From Prochlorococcus sp. AG-355-A18 (GTDB taxonomy: Bacteria > Cyanobacteriota > Cyanobacteriia > PCC-6307 > Cyanobiaceae): DNA of 56,059 nt. Shown here one piece after another: positions 8,248 through 15,928 of the stretch. Each line of letters starts with the position of its first letter. The first letter of the stretch is position 1. The notes under the pieces are model-generated. The model saw only the letters and a list, made by a program, of their open reading frames with translations, made no database searches and was not told the origin of the DNA. The stretch spans positions 1-56,059 of the forward strand of contig QCDH01000006.1 of NCBI GenBank assembly GCA_003280985.1, written 5' to 3'. The translations under genes were made by a program, and so were the position numbers.

Positions 8248-9549
8248 ATGGCTGAAGAATTTTTAAATCAAATTTCTGCTAAATGTTCTGTCATTATTAT
8301 TGGTGCGGGACAAGCAGGGTTGTCTATTGCTCATTCACTCCAAAAAAAAGGGATAAAACCTCTTATCTTAGAAAAAAATTATGTAGGTTTTTCTTGGAAA
8401 GAACAACGTTGGGATTCTTTCTGCCTTGTGACTCCAAATTGGCAATGCACACTTCCTGATTATCAATATTCTGGTAAAGATCCTAACGGTTTTATGGATA
8501 AAGAAAATATAGTTAAGTATTTAAAAAAATATTCTGAATTTGTAAAGGCTGATATTCTTGAAGGGATTGAAGTAAAACATTTAGTTAAAAAAAATGAAAA
8601 ATATTTTATTTCAACTAACCGTGGAAATTTTGAAGCTGATCAAGTTGTAATAGCTACTGGAGCTTATCATGTTCCTAACCGACATCCTCTTTCTGAGAGA
8701 TTACCAACTAATATCCTGCAAATTGATGCGAGAGAATATAAAAATGCAAATACATTACCAGACGGACCTGTCCTAGTTGTTGGCAGTGGTCAATCAGGTT
8801 GTCAAATAGCTGAAGATCTTTTTTTTGAAAAAAGAAAAGTTCATCTAAGTGTTGGGAGTGCTCCAAGATCTCCCAGAATGTATAGAGGAAGAGATGTTGT
8901 AGATTGGCTTGACAGAATGGGTTATTATTCAATGCCTATTGGTGAGCACGATGATCCTAAAAGTGTAAGGAATAAAACTAATCATTATTTAACTGGAAGA
9001 GATAATGGAAGAGAAATAGATCTTAGAAAGAGAGCAATAGAAGGGATGAATCTTCATGGGCGACTTAAAGAGATAACAATTGATAATATTCAATTTTCAA
9101 ATGATCTTTCTAAAAATCTTGATGGAGCAGATTCTGTTTACTGTAGAATAAGAAATAGTATTGATGAGTGGATTTCAAAAAATAATATAGAAGCTCCTAA
9201 AGGCGAAATATATACTCCATGTTGGGAACCAACTGAAGATGTCAAAGGCACTCAACTTGAATGCAAAAACTTAGCAGTAGTGATTTGGTGTACAGGATAT
9301 AAAAGTGATTTTAGTTGGGTAGATATCTCAGTTTTTGACGGAACTGGGATCCCTGTTCATGAAAGAGGTGTGACACAAACTCCTGGGTTGTATTTTATTG
9401 GTTTGCCTTGGCTTTATACATGGGGCTCAGGACGTTTTTGTGGAGTAAAAGATGATGCAAACTTTTTAGCGGATATTATTTCATTGAGATCAAATAAATC
9501 AGCTGCTGCTAAAGAAATGCTGGAGTGCAAAGCTCTTTTAGGTTCTTAA
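8248..9549 (+). CDS. MSMEG_0569-family flavin-dependent oxidoreductase (Nit1C cluster)
   Basis: 433 aa. Two Rossmann dinucleotide sites are visible: FAD site VIIIGAGQAGLSIAHSL near residue 15 and NAD(P)H site VLVVGSGQSGCQIAEDL near residue 173, with the ATG hinge VVIATGAYHVPNRHP. This is the layout of flavin monooxygenases. It is read divergently from the rest of the Nit1C cluster, and the shared 168-base region probably holds both promoters. The substrate is unknown. Confidence 0.9.
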   Translation: MAEEFLNQISAKCSVIIIGAGQAGLSIAHSLQKKGIKPLILEKNYVGFSWKEQRWDSFCLVTPNWQCTLPDYQYSGKDPNGFMDKENIVKYLKKYSEFVKADILEGIEVKHLVKKNEKYFISTNRGNFEADQVVIATGAYHVPNRHPLSERLPTNILQIDAREYKNANTLPDGPVLVVGSGQSGCQIAEDLFFEKRKVHLSVGSAPRSPRMYRGRDVVDWLDRMGYYSMPIGEHDDPKSVRNKTNHYLTGRDNGREIDLRKRAIEGMNLHGRLKEITIDNIQFSNDLSKNLDGADSVYCRIRNSIDEWISKNNIEAPKGEIYTPCWEPTEDVKGTQLECKNLAVVIWCTGYKSDFSWVDISVFDGTGIPVHERGVTQTPGLYFIGLPWLYTWGSGRFCGVKDDANFLADIISLRSNKSAAAKEMLECKALLGS

Positions 9550-9683
9550 ACTTCTAGTACTACTAAATAAAAAATAAATTAAAAATTAAATTCTAAGAAA
9601 AAAAGTGATTTAGGTATGAAACACTACAACATTTAACTTTTGGGAATAATTAATTTAAAGATATAAATCTATTTCGAATAATT

Positions 9684-9812
9684 ATGGAATTTGCAAAAAA
9701 AATCATGACCGAAAAAGCTGAAAAGCTTAATGGTAAAGCAGCAATGCTTGGAATGTTTGCTCTCGTAGGAGCCTACTATTTTACTGGTCAAATTCTTCCA
9801 GGTATTTTCTAA
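9684..9812 (+). CDS. hli: Short high-light-inducible protein, 42 aa
   Basis: MEFAKKIMTEKAEKLNGKAAMLGMFALVGAYYFTGQILPGIF carries the Hli pattern, with NGK in place of the more usual NGR. It stands alone and is followed 25 bases later by a clear terminator, so it is probably monocistronic. Confidence 0.9.
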   Translation: MEFAKKIMTEKAEKLNGKAAMLGMFALVGAYYFTGQILPGIF

Positions 9813-9837
9813 TAAAAATCCTTTTTAAATTTTTTGA

Positions 9838-9859
9838 GGGCTTTATCAAGCCCTTTTTT
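9838..9859 (+). terminator. Rho-independent terminator after hli
   Basis: GGGCTT-tatc-AAGCCC followed by six T. It lies between the hli gene and the convergent amidotransferase gene. Confidence 0.8.
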
Positions 9860-9996
9860 GCTGGATTATTATCCCTTTTTAATTATCTAATAATTCAAAT
9901 AATTTACTTATTAGAAGTTTTCTTTTGAAAAAAGTTTTATCAATATATTTTTTATTCTCTTCTTTTAAAATTTCCTGACCATTTAAGCCTAATCCT

Positions 9997-10614
9997 TTAA
10001 GGACAAACTCTTTGTCTTTTAATCCAGTTATTTATCATTACCCCCGTCGTCTCTATATGGAATTGTAATCCGTAAGCAAAATTACCAATCCTAAAAAACT
10101 GTTCCTTACAACGTGCACTACTAGCAATGAGTACTGCTTTATTAGGTAATAAAATCCTATCTCCATGCCAATGCAGTACATGAAAGGGGTCTTTAAAAAG
10201 TGCTTTAAAGTCTTTATTTGATTTATTAATAAAAATTTGAGACCATCCAATTTCCGGAAATGCTTTTGGAGGTGATCCATATTTAAGAATTTCAACATCT
10301 CCTCCAGCAGCACTCGCAAGCAACTGAGCACCTAAGCAAACACCGATTATAGGTCTTTCATTTGCTAATTCTTTTTTTATAAAATCTCTTTCTAACTTAA
10401 GCCAGGGATATCTGTCGCTTCCAATATCTTTAACTCCCATTGGTCCACCCATAATTAGAATTAAGTCACCTTTTTTTGTTTGCGGCAGAGCATTTTTATT
10501 ATCTAAACGAATAATTTCTATTTTTAAATCTCTTTCTTTAGCAAATTGTTCAAAAAGACCTGGCCCCTCTATTTCTAAATGCTGCAAAACTAATAGGCGT
10601 TTTATTTCCTTCAT
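9997..10614 (-). CDS. Class I glutamine amidotransferase-like protein, C-terminus shifted out of frame
   Basis: 205 aa in this frame. It has the nucleophile elbow VCLGAQLLASAAGG (Cys near residue 94) and the catalytic His in YGLQFHIETT, so a GMP-synthase-type glutaminase domain without a synthetase domain. After NNWIK the frame ends quickly (RQRVCP). Removing one A from the AAAA run at 10018-10021 would restore a plausible tail (KDKEFVLKGLGLNG...SKLFELLDN) ending at 9879 and give a normal ~244-aa protein. The loss is therefore a frameshift or sequencing error outside the catalytic core. Its start overlaps the stop of the next gene by 4 bases. Confidence 0.85.
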   Translation of the reverse strand: MKEIKRLLVLQHLEIEGPGLFEQFAKERDLKIEIIRLDNKNALPQTKKGDLILIMGGPMGVKDIGSDRYPWLKLERDFIKKELANERPIIGVCLGAQLLASAAGGDVEILKYGSPPKAFPEIGWSQIFINKSNKDFKALFKDPFHVLHWHGDRILLPNKAVLIASSARCKEQFFRIGNFAYGLQFHIETTGVMINNWIKRQRVCP

Positions 10615-10907
10615 TCACTTTCCATTATTTCAGCTGATTCAGAACAGACATTAACGCTAAACCACTTCATTGCCGACCAAGTATCTTCTTGGGATGTACC
10701 TGCAGCAATACTTACAAAACAATCATTTTCATACCAACTTCGATAACTGGGAGTTACTCCCGTTCCTTTTAATCTATTTTCTAAGCCTTTCCCATATTTT
10801 TTAATAACAAGATTTATAGCTTCATTCTCAATTTCTCTTTGCTTTTCATCAGCAAAACCTCCTAGTGGAGTAAAAAAAAGAATTGATGCAATAAGTAAAC
10901 GTATCAT
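10611..10907 (-). CDS. Exported small protein, 98 aa, unknown
   Basis: N-terminal signal peptide MIRLLIASILFFTPLGGFADE with a likely cleavage after GGFA. The mature part has two Cys (NDCFVS and VNVCSES) and a Trp-rich segment (SYRSWYEND, TWSAMKWF). The stop overlaps the amidotransferase ATG (ATGA), so they are probably cotranscribed. Confidence 0.65.
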   Translation of the reverse strand: MIRLLIASILFFTPLGGFADEKQREIENEAINLVIKKYGKGLENRLKGTGVTPSYRSWYENDCFVSIAAGTSQEDTWSAMKWFSVNVCSESAEIMESE

Positions 10908-10919
10908 TGAGTCTTTAGT

Positions 10920-11210
10920 TTATATGTAGCTAATTTGATATCGATTAATTAATTTTTTAAAATCATCTACTCTACTTTGTCCATTTTTTAATGGTCTTGA
11001 GGAGTCAAGAACAGCTGCACAACATAATTGCCAGCAAGATTTTTCATCTAGTCCCAATTTTTTGCATATATTTTTTGGTGCTTTGATAACTGTATTTATT
11101 TCTGCAATATGTTGAGTGGTTTCCCATAATTCTCCTTCAAGAAAATCAATTTCAATACTTGATAATAATTCTGTAGCAACGTAATCCTTAATTAGCTCAG
11201 TTAATTCCAC
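10920..11210 (-). CDS. Small soluble protein, 96 aa, paralogous to the product at 29267-29566
   Basis: GTG start at 11210; no in-frame ATG is available nearby. The C-terminal half (KAPKNICKKLGLDEKSCWQLCCAAVLDSSRPLKNGQSRVDDFKKL) aligns by eye with SAPTHICEGLNLKKDTYWIMCLAEILD...GKTKSVEVFDLL of the gene at 29267, sharing an IC..L.L....W..C.AE/AVLD core. Acidic N-half. Function unknown. Twelve bases before the exported-protein gene. Confidence 0.65.
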   Translation of the reverse strand: MELTELIKDYVATELLSSIEIDFLEGELWETTQHIAEINTVIKAPKNICKKLGLDEKSCWQLCCAAVLDSSRPLKNGQSRVDDFKKLINRYQISYI

Positions 11211-11322
11211 GATATTTTATTAAAGCAGAGAAGTTAAATAATCTCTTAGTATTTTTATAGCAGGATAAAGAAAAAGGAACTAGTTTCTACCTCATCTTGA
11301 ATATCTTGTAGATTTTAAGAGA

Positions 11323-11460
11323 CTACATCATTTCGTATTGATCAAGTTTGGTTTTTAATTTTGTTGCTTGTTTAATCAATGACAAAGCTTCTTTTCTGCC
11401 AGTTGAATTATTAGCCTGGACTAGAAGATCGGCGTATTTCTTTGCGATTTTTTTTCCCAT
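11323..11460 (-). CDS. Small basic protein, 45 aa, paralogue of 31170-31304
   Basis: MGKKIAKKYADLLVQANNSTGRKEALSLIKQATKLKTKLDQYEMM. A second copy of the family (MKKINKKYAEIMRQADNAVGRKEVVSLLKKAA...) is at 31170, with conserved KKYA..(M/L)..QA(D/N)N..GRKE..SL(I/L)K.A. Two diverged copies with the same length strongly support a real gene. Predicted helical. Function unknown. Confidence 0.75.
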   Translation of the reverse strand: MGKKIAKKYADLLVQANNSTGRKEALSLIKQATKLKTKLDQYEMM

Positions 11461-11670
11461 AATTTATGATATAAAACCGTTTTTGAATCTTGAAACTAGC
11501 GAGTCACAACTAGAACTAGATAAGGAGTCAACGGTTAAAACCTCAGAGTCAACAAATTGGAACGGGTTAACTCGTGTGTTTAATTTATAATCAATTAATA
11601 AAAAAGCTGTTGGTATCTACGATTACATTGTTTTCAAACCCTGATTTAATTTATAATTATCCATGAATTG

Positions 11671-11697
11671 GATTGAAAATTTTCAATCATCTTTTTT
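11671..11697 (+). terminator. Possible + strand terminator
   Basis: The perfect 18-base palindrome GATTGAAAATTTTCAATC is followed three bases later by six T. It implies a short + strand transcript ending here, but I see no convincing gene for it. Confidence 0.45.
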
Positions 11698-11708
11698 ATG
11701 CAATTAAT

Positions 11709-11733
11709 AAAAAAAAGGGGGTTAAAAACCCCC
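11709..11733 (-). terminator. Terminator of the 11760-12065 gene
   Basis: On the minus strand GGGGGTT-ttt-AACCCCC is followed by eight T, 27 bases after the stop codon of the riboswitch-controlled membrane-protein gene. Confidence 0.85.
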
Positions 11734-11759
11734 TTCGGTTTATTAAAAGACCTAATTTA

Positions 11760-12065
11760 CTAATTACCTAAACCTAGAGGAGCCCAAAGAGTTGCTTCCG
11801 AACCTATAACAGGTACAACGCCTGTAGTTTTTGCATTAGAAACTTTATTTTTAACAATAGGAGTATCTTGTTCCCCTAAAGCTGCCCATAAAGTTGATTG
11901 ATGAGCGATAACTGGTTGAACTTTTAATGGTTGAGATTGAAAAGAAGGCTTTTGGGTTCTTACAAGTTGGACTCCAAGAGAACCAACAATAAATGCTCCA
12001 AGAAAACCTGCAAATACAGCAGTAATATTGTTACTACTTACTGAGGTAGATACGTTATTAGACAT
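11760..12065 (-). CDS. Small membrane protein downstream of an NtcA box and a glutamine-riboswitch-like leader, 101 aa
   Basis: From the ATG at 12065: MSNNVSTSVSSNNITAVFAGFLGAFIVGSLGVQLV, one hydrophobic helix near residues 16-36, then a Gln/Pro/Ser-rich region with two near-repeats, QSTLWAALGEQD and EATLWAPLGLGN. A second ATG at 12089 (adding MKFSHITI) is only 7 bases from the RNA structure and is the main alternative start. I do not recognise the family. The upstream region (12096-12189) joins an NtcA operator and a Downstream-peptide RNA, pointing to tight nitrogen control. A strong terminator follows. Confidence 0.7.
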   Translation of the reverse strand: MSNNVSTSVSSNNITAVFAGFLGAFIVGSLGVQLVRTQKPSFQSQPLKVQPVIAHQSTLWAALGEQDTPIVKNKVSNAKTTGVVPVIGSEATLWAPLGLGN

Positions 12066-12095
12066 AATAGTTATGTGACTAAATTTCATTTTTGA

Positions 12096-12152
12096 CTGAA
12101 GTCCCCGTTCCTTGGCTTCAATCTTAATGCGGCTCGAAAAACGAGATGAACG
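12096..12152 (-). promoter_or_regulatory. Glutamine riboswitch, Downstream-peptide / glnA RNA type
   Basis: On the minus strand: P1 CGTTC (12152-12148) pairs with GAACG (12110-12106). P2 CTCG-ttttt-CGAG lies at 12145-12133. A CCGCATTAAGA core follows, then TTGAAGCC..AAGGAACGGGG and CTTCAG. TGAAG (minus strand, 12120-12116) can pair with CTTCA (12101-12097), giving the pseudoknot expected of the Downstream-peptide motif. A second copy at 32060-32117 keeps every pairing with different bases. These RNAs bind L-glutamine and in cyanobacteria precede short ORFs, as here. Confidence 0.72.
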
Positions 12153-12157
12153 TTTAT

Positions 12158-12189
12158 GTAGTCTACGCTACATTTTTACTATAAGTATA
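12158..12189 (-). promoter_or_regulatory. Promoter with perfect NtcA box overlapping the start site
   Basis: TGTAgcgtagacTACA (12157-12172) is a perfect NtcA site with the preferred T and A flanks. Minus-strand -10 candidates TATACT (12189-12184) and TATAGT (12183-12178) lie upstream of it, so transcription should begin inside or just before the box. An NtcA site at the start point is typical of repression, as known for the gifA/gifB genes of other cyanobacteria. The glutamine riboswitch begins 5 bases further on. Confidence 0.65.
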
Positions 12190-12250
12190 ATTTAATTTAC
12201 AAGTTGTTAATGGCAATACAAAAAGTTATTAAAAAATAAGAAGTTAAATT

Positions 12251-12391
12251 TTAAAGTGAAGAAAATATATTTGAATTTTTTTGAGTAAAGAATAATTGAT
12301 TATTTTCATAATTGTTTGCAGAATAACTTTCGGAAACAACAGTTCCGTGAGTTACCCCCAAAATAAAACCAAGTAAGATCGCTAAACGCAT
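12251..12391 (-). CDS. Possible small exported protein, 46 aa
   Basis: MRLAILLGFILGVTHGTVVSESYSANNYENNQLFF...: a basic start and a hydrophobic stretch that looks like a signal peptide, then an Asn-rich tail. No homologue recognised. Supported only by an intact frame and the signal-like N-terminus. Confidence 0.4.
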   Translation of the reverse strand: MRLAILLGFILGVTHGTVVSESYSANNYENNQLFFTQKNSNIFSSL

Positions 12392-12466
12392 CCAAAAATA
12401 TAAATTTGAAGTTACTTTCCCTCGAATTAAGAATATATGATGTTGTTATTTATACTAAATAATTTT

Positions 12467-13528
12467 TTATCCCCCAAGATATGACATTGATGGATGAATT
12501 TTTTGATTTTTGTCAGTTGTTTTCTCTAATATTTTAAATCGATCTTCACTATAGTTATCTTCTCTAGCTTCCCAAATGCTCTTGATTTTATTTTCCAATT
12601 CATGGAGATTAATTGGTAGAGACAACCATGGGTTTAGATTTATACCTTCATTAGAAAAAAGACATGTATAAGCATAACCATCGCTAGTTATCCTTAATCT
12701 ATTACAGTCTGAACAAAAAGGATTACTTATTGAAGAGATTGTACTTACAAAACTATTTGAATCACTCATGTACCATCTATTAGCAGTTTGTCCCTCCTTT
12801 CTTCCGTAGTCTTTTAATCGATGTTTCTTCTTTAATAGCCTAATAATTCTTTCAGAGAAAAAAACATCTGATGGCTGCCAATTATTAGATATCCCTACGT
12901 CCATATACTCAATGAAACGAATTTCTATAGACCTCTTTTTTGCAAAATCAACTAATTCAAAAATTTGATTATCATTAATCTCTTTTTTTATAACTGCATT
13001 TATTTTTAATTTCCCCGCCTTTGGATTAAATCCAGCATTAATTGCATGATCTATTCCTTCAAGGACATTAAATAATTTTTCTTTGCCAATAATTTTATTT
13101 TCCTCTCCAATCATGTTTGAAAAAATATCAGGATCAATCGCATCTAAACTTACTGTTATGCGGTCTAAACCATTTTTAAAAAGCTCATTAGCTTTCTTCT
13201 TAGAGAGCAAATATCCATTTGTGGTTAGAGAAATATCCTGTAAATTAGCTACTGGATTTGATTCTTCTAATCTTTGCGATTTAATTTCATAAAGAAGCTC
13301 ATCTAATTGAGAACTCAATAAAGGTTCTCCTCCAGTGATTCTTAAAGAATTTACCCCTAATCGACAACTGACTAAAATTAACTTTTTAAATTGTTCAATA
13401 TTTAAAACGTCCAAACTATAGTTCTCAGGCTTACAGTAAATACACGAAAAATTGCAATTTTGTTTAAGAGATAACCTTAAAACTTTTAACTTTCTTTTTT
13501 TATTATCCTCCAATTGCTTAAATCCCAT
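12467..13528 (-). CDS. moaA: GTP 3',8-cyclase MoaA (molybdenum cofactor step 1)
   Basis: 353 aa radical SAM enzyme; with MoaC it converts GTP to cyclic pyranopterin monophosphate. The N-terminal cluster ligands are Cys25, Cys29 and Cys32 (CNFSCIYC), followed by RITGGEPLL. The second 4Fe-4S site is FCSDCNRLRITSDGYAYTCLFS (C-x2-C-x13-C), and the C-terminal GG (SYLGG) needed for catalysis is present. Its start overlaps the mobA stop by 11 bases, so both are read as one operon pointing away from the nitrate permease. Confidence 0.96.
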   Translation of the reverse strand: MGFKQLEDNKKRKLKVLRLSLKQNCNFSCIYCKPENYSLDVLNIEQFKKLILVSCRLGVNSLRITGGEPLLSSQLDELLYEIKSQRLEESNPVANLQDISLTTNGYLLSKKKANELFKNGLDRITVSLDAIDPDIFSNMIGEENKIIGKEKLFNVLEGIDHAINAGFNPKAGKLKINAVIKKEINDNQIFELVDFAKKRSIEIRFIEYMDVGISNNWQPSDVFFSERIIRLLKKKHRLKDYGRKEGQTANRWYMSDSNSFVSTISSISNPFCSDCNRLRITSDGYAYTCLFSNEGINLNPWLSLPINLHELENKIKSIWEAREDNYSEDRFKILEKTTDKNQKIHPSMSYLGG

Positions 13529-14123
13529 TATTCATATTTAAGAATTCTCTCTTGGAATTTATATTAATTAAATCTCCATTTTTTGCATAGAAATATTTAT
13601 GGGGAATTTGATCAACCCATCCGAGAAAATTTTTATTCCCAGAGAATAACTTTTTTTTTAATTTAAAATGATTTTCTTCATTGATGGGATAAATTCCGAA
13701 TAATGGTTGTGCAAAAATTCCATCATGGGATATTAACGCAAAATTTTGATTTTCTTCCCATGATTTAAAAAGTGAATAAATTAATTTTGTATTCAAATTA
13801 GGCATATCGACTGGGACAATTAGGATATTTTTAGTAGTTTTTTTAAAAGATGAAAAAATTTGTTCTATACAAGTTAATGGTCCATCAAAGGGTTGGGCAT
13901 CTGAAATAAACTCAACATTATTGCTTTTATCAACTTCCTTTAAATGAGAAGTATAATTTGTTATTACAAAAGTCTCTAAATTAAGATTATTTAATATTTC
14001 TATTTTGTGAGTCAGCCAATTTCCTCCTTCATGATGTTTAATTAGTGCTTTATCAGATCCCATCCTTGAACTCTTGCCACCAGCCAAAATGAATGCTTTA
14101 AATTTTTTAAGTTTTATTTCCAT
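13518..14123 (-). CDS. mobA: Molybdenum cofactor guanylyltransferase MobA
   Basis: 201 aa. Transfers GMP from GTP to Mo-molybdopterin, giving the (bis-)MGD cofactor used by NarB. The nucleotide signature LAGGKSSRMGSDKAL is at residues 13-27, with VPVDMPNL near residue 100. Slightly divergent but full length. First gene of the mobA-moaA operon. A perfect NtcA box lies 33 bases upstream of its start. Confidence 0.93.
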   Translation of the reverse strand: MEIKLKKFKAFILAGGKSSRMGSDKALIKHHEGGNWLTHKIEILNNLNLETFVITNYTSHLKEVDKSNNVEFISDAQPFDGPLTCIEQIFSSFKKTTKNILIVPVDMPNLNTKLIYSLFKSWEENQNFALISHDGIFAQPLFGIYPINEENHFKLKKKLFSGNKNFLGWVDQIPHKYFYAKNGDLININSKREFLNMNNGI

Positions 14124-14155
14124 AACTTAGGCAATATTTTCCACGAGTACTTTAT

Positions 14156-14169
14156 GTATCGGTTAATAC
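14156..14169. promoter_or_regulatory. Perfect NtcA box between mobA and the nitrate permease
   Basis: GTAtcggttaaTAC matches GTA-N8-TAC exactly. It is 33 bases from the mobA start, too close for the standard activated geometry unless the mobA leader is very short. It may assist the permease promoter or act on mobA-moaA. Confidence 0.6.
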
Positions 14170-14269
14170 CAATAATCAGATTACTAATTTTCCTCAATTT
14201 TGATTTTATTAGTGCTGACTATTAATTCTAGCCTTTTAAAAAAGTTGTATTTCTTAAAAACCAGATTTC

Positions 14270-14312
14270 GTATTAAATAATACAAATGAATGCATTGATC
14301 GAAATATAAATT
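14270..14312 (+). promoter_or_regulatory. NtcA-activated promoter of the nitrate permease gene
   Basis: GTAttaaataaTAC (14270-14283) is a perfect NtcA box. A TAAATT -10 box (14307-14312; overlapping TATAAA at 14305) follows after 23 bases, the classical spacing for NtcA-activated promoters. The ATG of the permease is 27 bases further. Confidence 0.8.
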
Positions 14313-14339
14313 GCTTAAAAATTAATCTCTAAAATTTTC

Positions 14340-15893
14340 ATGTTAAGTGACGTTTGGTCTTTAAATGGTAGATATAGAACTCTTCACCTCACCTGGTTTG
14401 CCTTTTTCCTTACTTTTGTTGTTTGGTTTAACCTCGCACCTCTTGCAACTACTGTTAAAGCCGATTTAGGTTTATCTGTTGCTCAAATTAGAACAGTAGC
14501 AATATGTAATGTCGCTTTGACTATCCCTGCAAGAGTTTTGATTGGAATGTTATTGGATAAATTTGGCCCAAGAAAAACTTACTCAACAATTTTGATATTT
14601 TCTGTCGTGCCATGTTTATTATTTGCTAGTGCTCAAGACTTCAATCAACTTGTTATTGCGAGATTGCTTTTATCAATAGTAGGAGCAGGTTTTGTTATTG
14701 GAATAAGAATGGTCTCTGAGTGGTTCCCTCCGAAAGAAATTGGTTTGGCTGAGGGAATATATGGAGGATGGGGAAATTTTGGATCTGCTTTTTCTGCTCT
14801 TTCTCTTGTTGCCGTAGCTGGATTCTTGTCTTTTTCAGGAGGCTTTGAGTTGCCTACTGGAGCTGTACTTAATTGGAGGGGAGCTATTGCTCTTACAGGA
14901 ATTATTTCTTTCGTTTATGGCATTATTTATTTCTTTAGTGTGACTGATACACCTCCAGGAAAACCTTATCAAAGGCCTGCAAAAACAGCTGGTTTAGAAG
15001 TAACGAGTATAAGAGATTTCTGGGGTTTAATTGGAATGAATGTCCCATTCGCAGCAATTCTTTCAGTCCTATGTTGGAGACTTCAAAAAGTAGGTTTCCT
15101 TACTTCATCTACTTATCCAATAGCCTTAATCGCAGTTTTAGCTTGGTTTATTTTCCAAACTTGGGGAATTATAAGAACGAATATTGAATTATTAAATGGA
15201 ACTAAAATTTACCCTAAAGAAGATAGATATGAATTCAAACAAGTAGCGATCTTGGAATTAACTTACATCGTAAATTTTGGATCAGAATTGGCAGTAGTTT
15301 CAATGCTTCCTAGTTTCTTTGAATTTACATTTGATTTACCTAAAGCTATAGCCGGAATTCTTGCATCATGTTATGCATTTGTGAATTTAATAGCTAGACC
15401 TGCCGGAGGATTGATATCTGACAGAACAGGCAATAGAAAAAATACAATGGGATTCCTAACTATGGGATTAGGTTTTGGATATCTATTGATGTCTTTAATA
15501 AAACCTGGAACTTTTACAGGGTCAGCAGGAATTCTTATGGCTGTATTTTTAACGATGCTTTGTTCATTTTTTGTACAATCTGGAGAGGGTTCAACATTTG
15601 CTTTAGTACCCTTAGTTAAAAAAAGAGTAACAGGACAAATAGCTGGATTGGTTGGGGCTTATGGAAATGTTGGAGCGGTAACTTATTTAAATATTTATAG
15701 CCTTTTACCTTTATGGATGGGTGGAGGTAAAGATCCTTCTCCGGAAATAATTGCTGCTTCAAATAGTGCCTTTTTCCAAGTTTTAGGTATAGCAGGATTA
15801 ATAGTTGGATTCTTCTGTTATTTCTTTTTAAAGGAACCTCAAGGATCATTCGCGGATGCTTATGAAGGCGAAAAAGCTGAAAATTATGTTTAA
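14340..15893 (+). CDS. napA: MFS nitrate/nitrite permease (NrtP/NapA type)
   Basis: 517 aa, twelve predicted membrane helices, nitrate/nitrite porter family. Signatures: GMLLDKFGPRKTY (MFS loop motif), GGWGNFGSAFSAL (nitrate signature 1) and AGLVGAYGNVGAVTY (nitrate signature 2). Marine cyanobacteria use this single-protein porter in place of the NrtABCD ABC transporter. In Prochlorococcus it is called napA, elsewhere nrtP; it is not the periplasmic nitrate reductase of that name. narB follows after 35 bases, and the NtcA promoter is directly upstream. Confidence 0.95.
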   Translation: MLSDVWSLNGRYRTLHLTWFAFFLTFVVWFNLAPLATTVKADLGLSVAQIRTVAICNVALTIPARVLIGMLLDKFGPRKTYSTILIFSVVPCLLFASAQDFNQLVIARLLLSIVGAGFVIGIRMVSEWFPPKEIGLAEGIYGGWGNFGSAFSALSLVAVAGFLSFSGGFELPTGAVLNWRGAIALTGIISFVYGIIYFFSVTDTPPGKPYQRPAKTAGLEVTSIRDFWGLIGMNVPFAAILSVLCWRLQKVGFLTSSTYPIALIAVLAWFIFQTWGIIRTNIELLNGTKIYPKEDRYEFKQVAILELTYIVNFGSELAVVSMLPSFFEFTFDLPKAIAGILASCYAFVNLIARPAGGLISDRTGNRKNTMGFLTMGLGFGYLLMSLIKPGTFTGSAGILMAVFLTMLCSFFVQSGEGSTFALVPLVKKRVTGQIAGLVGAYGNVGAVTYLNIYSLLPLWMGGGKDPSPEIIAASNSAFFQVLGIAGLIVGFFCYFFLKEPQGSFADAYEGEKAENYV

Positions 15894-15928
15894 CTAATAA
15901 CTATTTAGATATTTATAAAAGAAATTTT

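Noticed and set aside
11348-11590. 80-aa + strand frame
   Set aside because: Its first half is antisense to the 45-aa gene at 11323-11460, which has a clear paralogue. The tail (FLNLETSESQLELDKES...) looks protein-like but has no start of its own other than TTG, so I left it out.
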